A stretch of 54,568 nucleotides of DNA from Methylococcaceae bacterium (lineage in GTDB: Bacteria > Pseudomonadota > Gammaproteobacteria > Methylococcales > Methylomonadaceae), in assembly GCA_030627205.1 (NCBI GenBank), contig DAOUSN010000012.1:1-54568 (forward strand), read 5' to 3'. Below are positions 27,763 to 37,111 of the stretch, piece by piece (the first letter of the stretch is position 1; the number at the start of each line of letters is the position of its first letter). The position numbers were made by a program, and so were the translations under genes. The notes beneath the pieces are model-generated. The model worked only from the letters and a program-made list of their open reading frames with translations, searched no databases and was not told where the DNA came from.

Positions 27763-29024
27763 TGACTGAATTATGGTTGATTTTTGCAGGATTATCACTT
27801 ATAGCAATAATTATTATACTTTTTCCATTAATAAAACCGCGTAATATAGTGATAAATTTAGGGGATAAACAACAAAATATTGATATTTTCAAACAGCGGT
27901 TAGCCGAATTAGAACAAGAAAAGTCCCAAGGTAATTTAAATGATGAAACTTTTTTACAACTCAAGGTTGAACTAGAAAAATCATTATTAAGTGATGTTGC
28001 TAGTCATGTCGAAGTGCCGTTAAAACAGGTGTCGATACACGCTAAACATTGGACAATGATGACGGTTATTTCACTATTGGTTATCAGTGTTAGTTTTGGA
28101 ATTTATTTTAAATTAGGTCGGAGTGATGATTTTGCCCTCTCACTCTCTATGAATGCACATGCCGCATCGAAAGAAACCGCAACAGGCGAAAAACCTGCCC
28201 CTAGTTTTGATAAGATTATTGTCATGCTAGAACAAAAGTTGAAAAAAAATCCTGATGATTTAGAAAAATGGTTTTTGCTGGCCAATACTTATTCTGCCAT
28301 TGGTAATTTTTCTAAGGCTGCAGAGGCATTTGCTGCTGCCATTAAAGCTATGCCAAAAGATGATCCAAATCTTGCTGCGGTCACAGGCTCTTACGCACAA
28401 ATGTTATTTCAAGCCGCAGGGGAAATCGTAACTCCTGAAACAGAAAAAGCGATGTTGAAAGCCTTAGCATTAGACCCTTTAGAGTCATCAGCCTTAATTA
28501 TTAAAGGGATACAAATTTATTCTTCAGGAGATTTAAAAGGGGCGATAAATCAGTGGGAAAAAGCAAAAACTAAAGCTAGTCCACAGCTTTTAAGTAGTTT
28601 TATTGAACCTGTATTGATACAAACCAGAGCTAAATTAGGTGAAAGCCCTGTTGCCCCATCAAAGCCTGCTAATACAGCCACTGCTAAAATTGAAATAAAA
28701 TTAGATATAACCGCTGATTTAAAAGCAAAAACTAAAGCTGATGATATTATTTTTGTTTTTGCTCAAAAAGTAGGTGGAAGAATGCCGCTAGCTGCTGAAC
28801 GTTTAAAGGTTAAAGATTTACCTAAAACGATTATTTTGGATGATACTAAGTCACCGATGCCATCGGCTAAATTATCCTCGGTTGAGTTTGTTAATATAAC
28901 CGCGCGAGTGTCTTTTGCTGGTAATCCTAAGGCGACTACAGGTGATTTGTTTGTTACTGTTAAAAAAGTAGCTGTTCGTGGTAAATCTAGTATCGAAATG
29001 ATAATTAATCAGACTGTAGAATAA
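27762..29024 (+). CDS. ccmI: Cytochrome c maturation protein CcmI (TPR apocytochrome chaperone)
   Basis: The 420-residue protein has an N-terminal membrane helix (~4-22), the DIFKQRLAELEQEKSQGNLNDETFLQLKVELEKSLL region typical of CcmI, a second helix (~99-117) and periplasmic TPRs (~160-280, LEKWFLLANTYSAIGNFSKAAEAF). A C-terminal beta domain ends VSIEMIINQTVE-like as in long CcmI. It holds apocytochrome c C termini for the CcmFH ligase. It overlaps both ccmH (ATAATG) and the PP2C gene (TAATGA), so the phosphatase is probably in the same operon. Confidence 0.88.
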   Translation: MTELWLIFAGLSLIAIIIILFPLIKPRNIVINLGDKQQNIDIFKQRLAELEQEKSQGNLNDETFLQLKVELEKSLLSDVASHVEVPLKQVSIHAKHWTMMTVISLLVISVSFGIYFKLGRSDDFALSLSMNAHAASKETATGEKPAPSFDKIIVMLEQKLKKNPDDLEKWFLLANTYSAIGNFSKAAEAFAAAIKAMPKDDPNLAAVTGSYAQMLFQAAGEIVTPETEKAMLKALALDPLESSALIIKGIQIYSSGDLKGAINQWEKAKTKASPQLLSSFIEPVLIQTRAKLGESPVAPSKPANTATAKIEIKLDITADLKAKTKADDIIFVFAQKVGGRMPLAAERLKVKDLPKTIILDDTKSPMPSAKLSSVEFVNITARVSFAGNPKATTGDLFVTVKKVAVRGKSSIEMIINQTVE

Positions 29025-30133
29025 TGAAAATATTATGTGCTGCTAAACAAATACTTGGTAAAAGAGAAAAGCAAGAGGATACCATTAAATATTTATCATT
29101 ATCTACAACTAATGAAAATGAAAATGAAAATGAAAATGAAATGTTACTTTTATTAGCTGATGGAATGGGTGGGCATGTTGGTGGTGAAAAGGCAAGTCGT
29201 TTAATTGTTGATAAATTTATAGAAAGCTATCAACAAATGCTTTATAAACAAGAAACACAAGCATTAAGAGAAGGATTAGACTATGCAAATAATTCTATTA
29301 AAATGGTAATTTCAAAACAATCAGAATTGATAGGAATGGGAGCAACATTATTAGTTGCAAAGGTTAATAATAAACAATTACATTGGCTAAGTGTTGGTGA
29401 CTCACCTTTTTGGTTATTTAGAAATGGTAAATTAATACGTTTAAATGAAGATCATTCAATGGCAGGAGTTTATGCACGAATGGTTGAGTTAGGGCAAATG
29501 AGTCAACAAGATGCCTATAATGAACCTTTGCGTAATAGCTTACGCTCTGTAGTTTCAGGAAGTGAAATATCACTTATTGATGCGCCTAAAAAACCGTTTG
29601 AATTATTAGAAAATGATGTTTTATTATTGGCGAGTGATGGTTTAGAAACCTTAACTAATATTCAAATTAGAGATATTTTACAACAATATAAAAGCTATAA
29701 TATGGAGGCATTAGCCGCTGAACTACTTGCTGCTGTTGATGCGGAAAATAATAATATGCAAGATAATGCTAGTGTTATCATTTATAAAGTAGCTACTTTA
29801 TTAAATATTGCTGAAAAAAAATATTTAACTTCTAGTTTCTGGATGTCAAAAAATTTAAATTTATTAATTATTCTTACATTTTCTTTAAGTTCATTATTGA
29901 TTTTTTTGTTTCTTCAGTTTAATTCAAGCTCTCAACAAATACCAGTAGCATTGACTAGTGAGCCATTGAATATTACTAATGATGCCTTAAACTCAGAATT
30001 TGATGTTCGTACATTATTAAAACAACCTAGAACTGATTTAAATTTAGATTCAAATAATGATAGTCAAAAACCAGAAAATAATACTGAAAAATCAAAGCCT
30101 ATTATTAAAACACCTGAAATTTATTATCAATAA
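29024..30133 (+). CDS. Membrane-anchored PP2C serine/threonine phosphatase
   Basis: This 369-residue protein has PP2C motifs KREKQEDTI, LLADGMGGHVGGEKAS, LSVGDSPFWLF, LNEDHSMAG, LLASDGLETL and QDNASVIIYKV, with the metal aspartates intact. It also has a C-terminal membrane helix (~285-303) and a periplasmic-side Asn/Ser-rich tail. It differs from the soluble PP2C at 6295-7152. A run of Asn-Glu dipeptides (NENENENENE, ~30-39) comes from a 6-bp tandem repeat. The start overlaps the ccmI stop (TAATGA). The kinase partner is unknown. Confidence 0.85.
   Translation: MKILCAAKQILGKREKQEDTIKYLSLSTTNENENENENEMLLLLADGMGGHVGGEKASRLIVDKFIESYQQMLYKQETQALREGLDYANNSIKMVISKQSELIGMGATLLVAKVNNKQLHWLSVGDSPFWLFRNGKLIRLNEDHSMAGVYARMVELGQMSQQDAYNEPLRNSLRSVVSGSEISLIDAPKKPFELLENDVLLLASDGLETLTNIQIRDILQQYKSYNMEALAAELLAAVDAENNNMQDNASVIIYKVATLLNIAEKKYLTSSFWMSKNLNLLIILTFSLSSLLIFLFLQFNSSSQQIPVALTSEPLNITNDALNSEFDVRTLLKQPRTDLNLDSNNDSQKPENNTEKSKPIIKTPEIYYQ
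29111..29140 (+). repeat. Hexanucleotide microsatellite inside the PP2C gene
   Basis: Five perfect copies of AATGAA occur in frame and encode Asn-Glu dipeptides just before the DGMGGH strand. Because the unit is 6 bp, slippage changes the length of the linker without shifting the frame. Confidence 0.85.
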
Positions 30134-30157
30134 CATTTAAAATTAGGTTAACTATAT

Positions 30158-30991
30158 ATGTCTCCTTTTTTAAGTAAAATTATTATTTATCCTGTAAAGT
30201 CATTAGCAGGTATTAGTGTAAAACATTGGCAGGTCAATGAAAAAGGGTTGCGTTATGATAGAAAATGGATGTTAATTGATGCTGAGAATAAATTTTTATC
30301 GCAACGTCGTTTACCAAGGATGGCATTAATTAAAACCTTGATGATAGATAATACACTGGTTTTATCGGCTCCTACTATGAAGGATATTCATTTATCGTTA
30401 GATGAGTCAAATGAGGGCGAAGAATTAATGACTCAAATTTGGAATGATAAATGTAGCGCGCGTTGTGTTTCCCCTGAATTAGACCAATGGTTTAGTCTTT
30501 TTTTAAAAATACCTTGCCGTTTGGTTTATCAACCAGAAACAGTGATTCGTTCGGTTGATCATCGTTATGCAAACACGTCAGATAAAGTTAATTTCAGCGA
30601 TGGTTTTCCTTTTTTAATACTCACGGAAGCATCTGTAAACTTTCTGAATAAAGCGGCTGGATTAACCTTTAGCATGGCTAGATTTCGTCCTAATTTAGTG
30701 ATTGCTAATTGCGCGCCTTATTCTGAAGATTATTGGCGAAAAATTCGTATTGGTGAGATTAATTTTAGGTTACCAAAACCTTGTTCACGTTGTTCTATCC
30801 CTACGATAAACCCTGAAAATTCTAAGGTGACAAAAGAACCTTTAGCGACTCTGAATCGTTTACGGAAATGGCAACATAAAGTTTATTTTGGTCAAAATGC
30901 CTTGCATGATGACCAAGGTGAATTAAAAATTAATGATGATATTATTATTAAGTTGACAGGTGTAGCCCAGCCAGCATTATTAAATTTGTAA
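30158..30991 (+). CDS. MOSC-domain protein (YcbX/mARC-like, no ferredoxin domain)
   Basis: This 277-residue protein begins with an MOSC N-terminal beta barrel (LSKIIIYPVKSLAGISVKHWQV...GLRYDRKWMLID) and continues with the MOSC domain (FPFLILTEASVNFLN, MARFRPNLVI, PKPCSRCSIPTINPE). The cysteine in PCSRC is at the position that binds the molybdenum cofactor in mARC/YcbX proteins. E. coli YcbX has an extra 2Fe-2S ferredoxin domain, which is absent here, so electrons must come from another protein. Likely activity is reduction of N-hydroxylated compounds, inferred from family. It is separated from the phosphatase gene by 24 bp. Confidence 0.8.
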   Translation: MSPFLSKIIIYPVKSLAGISVKHWQVNEKGLRYDRKWMLIDAENKFLSQRRLPRMALIKTLMIDNTLVLSAPTMKDIHLSLDESNEGEELMTQIWNDKCSARCVSPELDQWFSLFLKIPCRLVYQPETVIRSVDHRYANTSDKVNFSDGFPFLILTEASVNFLNKAAGLTFSMARFRPNLVIANCAPYSEDYWRKIRIGEINFRLPKPCSRCSIPTINPENSKVTKEPLATLNRLRKWQHKVYFGQNALHDDQGELKINDDIIIKLTGVAQPALLNL

Positions 30992-31027
30992 AAATAAATA
31001 AAAGTTATCTTGATAATTTGTTGATTT

Positions 31028-33709
31028 TTACAGTCTTAAATCTTTAATTACGCGGACAACCTCGGTATCACCTGTAATAGATTCTAGGGTAAATCCCAAT
31101 TTTTTAACTAATGAAAGCATGGGTTTATTAACAGTTAAAACTTCCCCTTCAAAAAATGAAATGCCTTTATATTTTGCTGCTTTCATTAAGCTTGTCATAA
31201 TTTTTGCACCAATCCCTAATCCTTGGCAATCATCTGTTACCACTACTGCAAACTCAACACTATGTCCATCTGGGTTCATCATATAACGCCCAACTCCCAG
31301 CTCTGTTGGCATACTTTCATGTTCAGTCACGGCAACAAATGCCATTTCACGGTCATAATCAATTTGAGTGAAACGAACAATCATTTCAGGGGTTAATTCC
31401 TGTAATGAGCGCATGAAACGTAAATATTTACTGCGTTCAGATAAGCTATTAACAAAATCTTTTTCCAGATTAGCATCTTCTGGACGAATAGGTCGAATCG
31501 TAATATCTACTCCATTTGGTAATTGACAATGACGTATTAATTCAGAAGGGTAAGGATGAATTGTCATGTGTGAATAAGGATTCAATTGATGAGTTACTTC
31601 TGCCTTAATCCGTGCATCTACTGCCATAACTCCATTTTCATCAGCAATAAGTGGATTAATATCTAATTCTAAAATTTCAGGTAATTCACTAACCATAATT
31701 GAAACATTCAACAAAACATCAATCAGTGCTTGTTTATTAATCGGCGGTAATTGGCGGAATTTAGAAAGATAGCTTGCCGCTTTAGTTTTTGCAATCATTT
31801 GCTCAACCATATACGCATTCAAGGGCGGTAAAGCAACTGATTTATCGGCTAAAATTTCAACCATCGTTCCGCCTAAACCAAAACTAATCGCAGGACCAAA
31901 AACAGGATCTCGAACTACACCGATCATTAATTCCCGCCCACTATGTGAACAATACATAGGCTCAACAGTAATTATCACAGTTTTAATTTCAGGGTTTGCT
32001 TGCTTAATTTTAGCCTCCATATCCGTAAAGTTATAAGAGACATCTTGAATACTATTAATATTTAATCGAACACCGCCTATATCAGATTTATGACTAAATT
32101 CTGGCATATCTATTTTTAACACTACAGGAAGACCTAATGTTTCTGCCATAATCATGGCATCTTTTGCATTATTAACCTTGATTGTTTGGGTTACAGGGAT
32201 ATGAAAAGCCTTTAAAATAGCTTTGGATTCTTGCGTAGTTAAAACTTGTCGTCCTTCTGATAAAATACGCTGAATAATTAATCGCGCGCCTTGAATGTCA
32301 GGGGCAATTAATTCAGCTGAAGGCGATGGAATTTGTTTGAGTAAAATTTGATTATGACGATATTTCGCTAAAAAAGAAAACGCATCTACCGCAACTTCTG
32401 GGGTATTAAAATGGGCAACGCGACTATTGGCAAATAACGCACGTCCTGCTTCAACTTTATTACCGCCTGTCCATGAGGCTAATACGGGTTTATTGGTTTT
32501 TTTCGCCGCTTCAATTAAATATTCTGCGACTTTAGTCGGCTCAGTCATTGCTTGTGGTGTTAATATATTTAAGACCCCATCAATATTTTCATCTTTTAAG
32601 CAAATTTCTAATGCTTGTTGATAACGCTCCGAAGTGGCGTCACCTAAAATATCAACAGGGTTTGCATGAGACCAATGAGCAGGTAAGACTTCATTTAAAG
32701 CATCAATACTGGCCGCACTTAATTCTGCCATAGTAATACCGACATCTTCAGCACGATCTGTACTCATCACCCCAGGACCGCCTGCATTAGTAATAATGGC
32801 TAATTTATCACTCTTTAAGACATAGTTATTGGCTAAAACCCTTGCCGCTGAAAATAATTGAGTAATGGTATAAGCTCTTACAACCCCAGCCCGTTCAATG
32901 GCTGCATCAAAAACGTCATCGCGTCCAACCATAGCTCCTGTATGAGACATCGCCGCTTTACAACCTGCCTCATGTCGTCCTGATTTAATTAAAATCACAG
33001 GCTTTAACCGTGCCGCTGCTTTTAATCCACTTAAAAAACGTCGTGCGTCATGAATCCCTTCAACATACATTAAAATCCCCGTGGTTTTAATATCTGTTGC
33101 CAAATAATCCAATACTTCACCAAAATCAATATCAGCCGCGCCTCCCATAGAAACCACGGTTGAAAATCCTATGGCTTGAGATTTTGCCCAATCTAAAATT
33201 GCAGTACAAACAGCTCCTGATTGAGATAATAAAGCCAGATGCCCATCAGCAATAAGGCCATCACCAAAGGTTGCATTTAAAAAGGCACTAGGTCGAGCAA
33301 TTCCTAAACAATTAGGTCCAATAATACGAATATTATAGTGATGAGCAATATCTAAAATTTCTTGTTGTAACTGTTTTCCCTCTATCCCAAGTTCAGCAAA
33401 GCCTGCACTAATAATAATAACTGCATTAACCCCTTTAGTCGCGCATTGTTTAATAATAGCTGGAACAGTAATCGCAGGGGTTGCAATAACGACTAAATCA
33501 AGTAATTCGGGAACAGATGCTAAGTCTGGGTAGGCTTTTAAACCTAAAATCTGATCGCGTTTATGATTAACAGGATATAACCCCCCTTTAAAGCCTACTT
33601 CCTGCATATTTAATAATAAGCGATAGCCCACGCTTTCAGGACGTTCTGATGCCCCAACGATGGCAACAGATTTGGGGGTAAAAAAAGGGCTTAAATAATG
33701 AGGTCCCAT
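31028..33709 (-). CDS. ADP-forming acyl-CoA synthetase/GNAT fusion (Pat-like protein acetyltransferase)
   Basis: The 893-residue protein is in the order CoA-binding Rossmann domain (~1-130), succinyl-CoA ligase-like domain (~145-290), ATP-grasp domain (~480-700) and C-terminal GNAT (~735-893, with a TDDCQGLGIGAKIMTSLM acetyl-CoA loop). GNAT-linked members such as Pat/YfiQ acetylate lysines of acetyl-CoA synthetase. Unlike my recollection of the E. coli homologue, this protein keeps SHTGA (about residue 254), the motif with the phosphorylated histidine of active ADP-forming synthetases. The synthetase half could therefore be catalytic. It is a single minus-strand gene. Confidence 0.88.
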   Translation of the reverse strand: MGPHYLSPFFTPKSVAIVGASERPESVGYRLLLNMQEVGFKGGLYPVNHKRDQILGLKAYPDLASVPELLDLVVIATPAITVPAIIKQCATKGVNAVIIISAGFAELGIEGKQLQQEILDIAHHYNIRIIGPNCLGIARPSAFLNATFGDGLIADGHLALLSQSGAVCTAILDWAKSQAIGFSTVVSMGGAADIDFGEVLDYLATDIKTTGILMYVEGIHDARRFLSGLKAAARLKPVILIKSGRHEAGCKAAMSHTGAMVGRDDVFDAAIERAGVVRAYTITQLFSAARVLANNYVLKSDKLAIITNAGGPGVMSTDRAEDVGITMAELSAASIDALNEVLPAHWSHANPVDILGDATSERYQQALEICLKDENIDGVLNILTPQAMTEPTKVAEYLIEAAKKTNKPVLASWTGGNKVEAGRALFANSRVAHFNTPEVAVDAFSFLAKYRHNQILLKQIPSPSAELIAPDIQGARLIIQRILSEGRQVLTTQESKAILKAFHIPVTQTIKVNNAKDAMIMAETLGLPVVLKIDMPEFSHKSDIGGVRLNINSIQDVSYNFTDMEAKIKQANPEIKTVIITVEPMYCSHSGRELMIGVVRDPVFGPAISFGLGGTMVEILADKSVALPPLNAYMVEQMIAKTKAASYLSKFRQLPPINKQALIDVLLNVSIMVSELPEILELDINPLIADENGVMAVDARIKAEVTHQLNPYSHMTIHPYPSELIRHCQLPNGVDITIRPIRPEDANLEKDFVNSLSERSKYLRFMRSLQELTPEMIVRFTQIDYDREMAFVAVTEHESMPTELGVGRYMMNPDGHSVEFAVVVTDDCQGLGIGAKIMTSLMKAAKYKGISFFEGEVLTVNKPMLSLVKKLGFTLESITGDTEVVRVIKDLRL

Positions 33710-33774
33710 TGTAACTCCAGAAGATCTAAAATAAAAAAATCTATTTTAGCGTTTCCTGATGTTCTATGTAGATT

Positions 33775-36027
33775 TTATCTCTTAACTGTTAGTAAATCCT
33801 CAACAAGAATATTATCAACACGTTGGAAACCTCGTGGCAATTTAGCCCCTCTTTTAGCACGGTTGTCAGAATAACGTTTGATATCCACTGCTTTTAACGT
33901 CAAATGACGTTTGCCTGAAAAAATTTTAAGCCGTTGTTCATTAACTATTATTGCCATAAATTTAACTTTATCTTCACCTGAAGCTAAATCTTTCGGTGGA
34001 ATTTGAATCAGCTTGTTTCCTTTACCTCGTACTAACGCGGGTAATTCATTCACTGGGAAAATTAATAAACGCCCTTGTAATGTGATAACTGCTAATAAAG
34101 AATGCTCTTGTTTTATAGCAATAGCGGTTAAAAGTTTGGAGTTTTTAGCTAAAGTTACCAAGACTTTACCTGCTTTATTTTTAGTTTGGAATTCTTTTAA
34201 TTGGGTTCTAAAACCATAACCTGCATCGGATGCTAATAAATACCAGTTATCAGTATTACCCGTTAATAATTGAGTAAATAAAGCCCCAGTAGGTGGAGAT
34301 AAACGACCTGTTAAAGGCTCACCTTGACTACGAGCAGAAGGTAAATCATGGGTAGATGAAGAATAAATCCTACCAGTTGAATCTAAAATATAAACCGCTT
34401 GTGTACTTCGACCTTTAACTGCATCTAAAAAAGTATCACCAGAGCGATAATTTAATGAATCAACATCAATATCATGACCTTTAGCCGCGCGTATCCATCC
34501 TTTTTCTGATAAAACAATGGTTAAAGGTTCGTTTTCAATTAATACCGTTGTGTCTAAAGCTTGTGCTGATTTACGTTTAATTAATGGTGATCGGCGTAAG
34601 TCACCATATTTTTTAACGTCACTGATTATTTCTTTCTTGATTAAACGATTGATTAATCGTGGGGATGCTAAGGTTTTTGCTAAACGGGTACGTTCTTTTT
34701 CCAATTGCTGTTGTTCAGTAGTAATTTTAATTTCTTCCAGTTTAGCTAGTTGGCGAAGTTTTAATTCCAAAATAGCCTCGGCTTGTTTATCGGCTAAATT
34801 AAAATTAGCTCTCAAGACAGGTTTAGGTAAATCATGCTCACGAATAATTACAATGACAGCATCAATATTTAAAAAGGCAATCAACAAACCTTCTAAAATA
34901 TGTAGTTTAGCTAAAATTTTATCTAAACGGTGTTGTAAACGATTTCGGACGGTAAGTGTCCTAAATTCTAACCATTCCACTAAAATTTGGCGAAGGTTTT
35001 TAACTTGAGGTTTACCATCAAGCCCCACCATGTTCATATTTACTCGATAGTTCTTTTCTAAATCAGTGGTGGCAAATAAATGAGAAATTATGGCAGCTGT
35101 ATTTATACGCTGTGAACGAGGAATAATCACTAAGCGGATTGGGTTTTCATAGTCAGACTCATCCCGCAAATCCTCAATCATCGGTAATTTTTTTGCCTGC
35201 ATTTGTGCGGCAATTTGTTCAATTAATTTTGAACCTGAAACATGATAAGGGAGGGCGATAATGACGATGTTTTTATCTTCAAGAATATATTTAGCCCGCA
35301 TTTTAATTGAGCCTATTCCACTAGCGTAAATTTTAGCAATATCATTGCTAGAGGTAATAATTTCAGCTTCTGTAGGATAATCAGGGGCTTTTATATGTTT
35401 GAGTAAGATTTCTAGTGGCGTTTTGGGTTCATCTAACAATTCAATACAAGCATTAGCAACTTCAGCTAAATTATGTGGAGGAATATCTGTTGCCATGCCG
35501 ACGGCAATTCCCATGGAGCCATTTAGTAATATATTGGGTAAGCGTGCTGGTAATAGCTTAGGTTCTTTTAAAGTGCTATCAAAATTATCTGCCCATTGAA
35601 CAGTACCTTGTCCTAGCTCAGATAATAAAAGTTGTGAATACGCAGTTAGACGTGATTCTGTATATCGCATTGCCGCAAAAGATTTTGGATCATCAGATGA
35701 TCCCCAGTTACCTTGTCCGTCAACTAAAGGATGACGATAAGAAAATGGTTGAGCCATTAATACCATTGCTTCATAACAGGCTGAATCACCATGAGGATGA
35801 TATTTTCCCAATACATCACCAACCGTTCGAGCTGATTTTTTATATTTAGCTAATGCAGTTAAACCTAGTTCAGACATCGCATAAATAATACGCCGCTGCA
35901 CAGGTTTTAAACCATCGCCAATATAAGGTAATGCACGATCTAAAATGACATACATCGAATAATCCAGATAGGCTTTTTCGGTAAAGTCTTTTAATGGTAA
36001 TTGTTCAAAATTTTCTTGCTTGCCCAT
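33775..36027 (-). CDS. parC: DNA topoisomerase IV subunit A
   Basis: These 750 residues show the type IIA A-subunit features: [11 protein letters not shown], the [14 protein letters not shown] quinolone-determining region with wild-type-like Ser and Glu, [10 protein letters not shown] with the catalytic tyrosine (about 120), and [19 protein letters not shown]. The C-terminal beta-pinwheel lacks a clear GyrA box. Length near 750 also favours ParC over GyrA. It decatenates daughter chromosomes together with ParE, which is not in this window. It is divergent from the nucleotidyltransferase gene across about 140 bp. Confidence 0.93.
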   Translation of the reverse strand: MGKQENFEQLPLKDFTEKAYLDYSMYVILDRALPYIGDGLKPVQRRIIYAMSELGLTALAKYKKSARTVGDVLGKYHPHGDSACYEAMVLMAQPFSYRHPLVDGQGNWGSSDDPKSFAAMRYTESRLTAYSQLLLSELGQGTVQWADNFDSTLKEPKLLPARLPNILLNGSMGIAVGMATDIPPHNLAEVANACIELLDEPKTPLEILLKHIKAPDYPTEAEIITSSNDIAKIYASGIGSIKMRAKYILEDKNIVIIALPYHVSGSKLIEQIAAQMQAKKLPMIEDLRDESDYENPIRLVIIPRSQRINTAAIISHLFATTDLEKNYRVNMNMVGLDGKPQVKNLRQILVEWLEFRTLTVRNRLQHRLDKILAKLHILEGLLIAFLNIDAVIVIIREHDLPKPVLRANFNLADKQAEAILELKLRQLAKLEEIKITTEQQQLEKERTRLAKTLASPRLINRLIKKEIISDVKKYGDLRRSPLIKRKSAQALDTTVLIENEPLTIVLSEKGWIRAAKGHDIDVDSLNYRSGDTFLDAVKGRSTQAVYILDSTGRIYSSSTHDLPSARSQGEPLTGRLSPPTGALFTQLLTGNTDNWYLLASDAGYGFRTQLKEFQTKNKAGKVLVTLAKNSKLLTAIAIKQEHSLLAVITLQGRLLIFPVNELPALVRGKGNKLIQIPPKDLASGEDKVKFMAIIVNEQRLKIFSGKRHLTLKAVDIKRYSDNRAKRGAKLPRGFQRVDNILVEDLLTVKR

Positions 36028-36169
36028 TTATAAAAAGGATTGAAAAGTAAAAGAAGTTATTTTATCCTATACTGAAAGTAGATGGGTAAGGTATATGATA
36101 AAATAAAATATAAAGTTGTATTATGTGGGAATTTCCAAGTTAAAATTTTTTAGGTATTATCTAAATATC

Positions 36170-37111
36170 ATGAAATTATATAAAATTAAAGATTTTGTAA
36201 AAACTGCAGAGAATTTTTATTTTGCAGTTGTAAAAGCAGGGATGGAAGAAGATAGAGTTTTATGTTATTTACGTTATGTTTATGAAGAAGGGCGGTTAAA
36301 AAAAATTGAAACTCAGAGAGCTAACCAAATTTTACAACAAAATTATCCAGAGTATCTTTATAATTCGTCCTTAATGGATACTGAGGTTCATGGGATTATG
36401 GTTAATAAGATAGTTGAACATCGGCAGCCGTGTGAACAATTACAACGATTATTACAACAACCAGCGGTTGATAAAGTAATTGCTGATTTAAAAGCTTTGT
36501 GTAAGATTTTATTGGATAAAGGAGTTGATATAACTCAAATGGGGGTAACAGGGTCAATACTTGTGGGAGCTCAAAATAAATTTTCTGATATTGATTTAGT
36601 CTTTTATGAACAAGAAAAATTTAATCAAGCCCGAAGACTTGTGAGGGAATTAATAAGAGAAAATAAATTAGAACGGTTAAGAGCGAAGGATTGGCAAGAA
36701 AGCTATAGGAGGCGAGGATGTGAGCTAAGTTATGAAGAGTATCATTGGCATGAGGAACGAAAGGATAATAAAGTCATCATAAATAATCGTAAAGTTGATA
36801 TAACGCTAACTGAATTAAGCAAAGATGAGAAGAATAGACAATTTTTGAAACATGGAAAGAAAGTAATAACGGTAAAAATTACCGATGATAGCGAGAGTTT
36901 TAATACTCCGATAAAATTTTTGATAGAGCATGAGGATATTAGAGCGATAATTTGTTTTACAGCCACCTATAGTGGACAAGCTCAAGTAGGAGAATGGGTT
37001 GAGGTATCAGGGGTATTAGAAATAGCCAATGATGGTTATCAGCAAATAGTTGTTGGCTCTAGTAGAGAAGCAAAGGGTGAATATATTCGCGTGGTTCATG
37101 GTAATCATTAG
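36170..37111 (+). CDS. Pol-beta-type nucleotidyltransferase with a C-terminal OB-like region
   Basis: I start this at ATG 36170 (313 residues), because a longer frame from TTG 36116 has no support. GVTGSILVGAQNKFSDIDLVF (~125-143) is the G-S...D-x-D core of pol-beta nucleotidyltransferases, and KVDITL may supply the third acidic residue. The C-terminal ~90 residues (HEDIRAIICFTATYSGQAQVGEWVEVSGVLE) look like an OB-type strand pattern. The N-terminal third is helical (YFAVVKAGMEEDRVLCYLRYV). This layout reminds me of archaeal predicted nucleotidyltransferases more than bacterial ones. Substrate unknown. It overlaps the convergent cyclase gene by 4 bp. Confidence 0.6.
   Translation: MKLYKIKDFVKTAENFYFAVVKAGMEEDRVLCYLRYVYEEGRLKKIETQRANQILQQNYPEYLYNSSLMDTEVHGIMVNKIVEHRQPCEQLQRLLQQPAVDKVIADLKALCKILLDKGVDITQMGVTGSILVGAQNKFSDIDLVFYEQEKFNQARRLVRELIRENKLERLRAKDWQESYRRRGCELSYEEYHWHEERKDNKVIINNRKVDITLTELSKDEKNRQFLKHGKKVITVKITDDSESFNTPIKFLIEHEDIRAIICFTATYSGQAQVGEWVEVSGVLEIANDGYQQIVVGSSREAKGEYIRVVHGNH

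Noticed and set aside
29111-29140. Phase-variable switch by slippage in the PP2C gene
   Set aside because: The repeat unit is 6 bp, so slippage keeps the frame and cannot switch the gene off.
34517-35008. 163-residue plus-strand frame opposite parC
   Set aside because: It is the antisense shadow of the conserved parC coding sequence, with no ribosome site or family-like sequence.
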